Shown here: positions 63,654 to 64,000 of the stretch, in pieces
How positions within the stretch are numbered: the first letter of the stretch is position 1
How the letters are laid out: every line of letters starts with the position of its first letter
Assembly: GCF_902859875.1 (NCBI RefSeq)
Contig: NZ_CADIKF010000013.1
Coordinates: forward strand, 62,001 to 126,000
Direction: 5' to 3'
DNA: 64,000 bases
From: Paraburkholderia solisilvae
GTDB taxonomy: Bacteria > Pseudomonadota > Gammaproteobacteria > Burkholderiales > Burkholderiaceae
Translations under genes and position numbers: made by a program
Notes under the pieces: model-generated
Told to the model about the DNA's origin: nothing
Databases searched by the model: none
The model's input: the letters and a program-made list of their open reading frames with translations, nothing else

Positions 63654-64000
63654 TCAAACCACGCCACACTCCGTGCCGCCGCAACGCCTGCTGTCGTTTG
63701 CCGGGATTGCCGGCGCGCTTGCCGCGCTCGTTATCCTCGCCACGGGCAGCGCCGTGCGCGCCAAAGCCAGCCACCAGCTCAAGGACTGGACCGAGGCGCA
63801 AGCCGTTCCCGTCGTGAAGACAATCGAGCCGATTGCACCCGCCTCCGGCGGCGCACTGAATTTGCCCGGGCGCCTCGAGTCGTTCACCGACGCGCCGATC
63901 TATGCGCGCGTGAACGGTTACCTCAAATCGTGGCGTGTGGATATCGGCGACCACGTGAAAGCCGGACAGGTACTCGCGTCGATCGACACGCCCGAACTCG
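63646..64000 (+). CDS. periplasmic adaptor (membrane fusion) protein, 3' partial
   Basis: Start of an RND adaptor gene running off the right edge; 118 codons are visible. It begins MSDQTTPHSVPPQRLLSF with a membrane anchor or signal segment (about residues 17-36). GGALNLPGRLESFTDAPIYAR and GYLKSWRVDIGDHVKAGQVLASIDTPEL follow, the latter being the first half of a biotinyl-lipoyl-like domain. The ATG lies inside the last codons of the pump gene, so the two are translationally coupled. Confidence 0.88.
   Translation, partial: MSDQTTPHSVPPQRLLSFAGIAGALAALVILATGSAVRAKASHQLKDWTEAQAVPVVKTIEPIAPASGGALNLPGRLESFTDAPIYARVNGYLKSWRVDIGDHVKAGQVLASIDTPEL

Overview
The window is about 64 kb of high-GC DNA (mid-60s percent by eye) with long shadow reading frames opposite the real genes. 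Gene content and order point to a betaproteobacterium of the Burkholderia/Paraburkholderia group: zapB-zapA-6S RNA-EVE gene order, an APS-type sulfate assimilation operon with cysB divergent, lptFG divergent from pepA, DUF2486 next to holC, DUF2844/DUF3443 secreted proteins, and a urea-transporter-plus-urease supercluster. It looks chromosomal. I found no rRNA, tRNA, CRISPR array, integrase or insertion sequence.

Layout. 1-7380: late cobalamin pathway and B12 uptake in two convergent groups (cobD, cobC, btuF on +; btuC, btuD, cobT, cobS, cobC phosphatase on -), with a possible cobalamin riboswitch upstream of btuC. 8224-9768: zapB-like, zapA, 6S RNA with a clear terminator, and an EVE-domain gene. 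10064-21085: housekeeping genes (SIMPL protein, lgt, LysR/ilvD pair, cytochrome c, DUF2486, holC, pepA, lptF, lptG, CbiX-like chelatase). 21178-25840: an accessory stretch that looks lower in GC. It holds a DUF1996 protein, an aminotransferase, a small coiled-coil gene behind a highly structured leader, and a decayed type VI secretion cargo module (Hcp-like stub, frameshifted DUF2778/Tlde1-like effector, probable membrane immunity protein). 25841-35514: an NTF2-flavin monooxygenase fusion, then the sulfate assimilation operon (cysI, DUF934, cysH, cysD, cysN, SUMT) with cysB divergent. 35583-42695: a LacI-regulated sugar ABC transporter with an isomerase and a dehydrogenase. 43013-46496: a Pcm-like methyltransferase, a rhodanese, DUF2844 and a DUF3443 lipoprotein with a 19-copy 15-bp repeat. 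46649-47977: an omega-amino-acid transaminase. 48415-60040: urtABCDE and ureDABCEFG, headed by a good sigma-54 (-24/-12) promoter. 60462-64000: an RND efflux pump and the start of its adaptor.

How the genes work together. The B12 genes cover cobinamide/cobalamin import, the aminopropanol arm and nucleotide-loop assembly. The cys operon takes sulfate through APS directly to sulfite and sulfide; its own SUMT makes the siroheme precursor, and the CysN without a kinase domain fits the APS-type CysH. The urt-ure block imports urea and hydrolyses it with a nickel enzyme matured by UreDEFG, probably switched on under nitrogen limitation.

The observations most worth following up are the structured leader at 24452-24690, the broken T6SS effector module at 24794-25688, the pepsin-like double DTG/DSG signature in the DUF3443 protein with its coding minisatellite, and the sigma-54 promoter before urtA.
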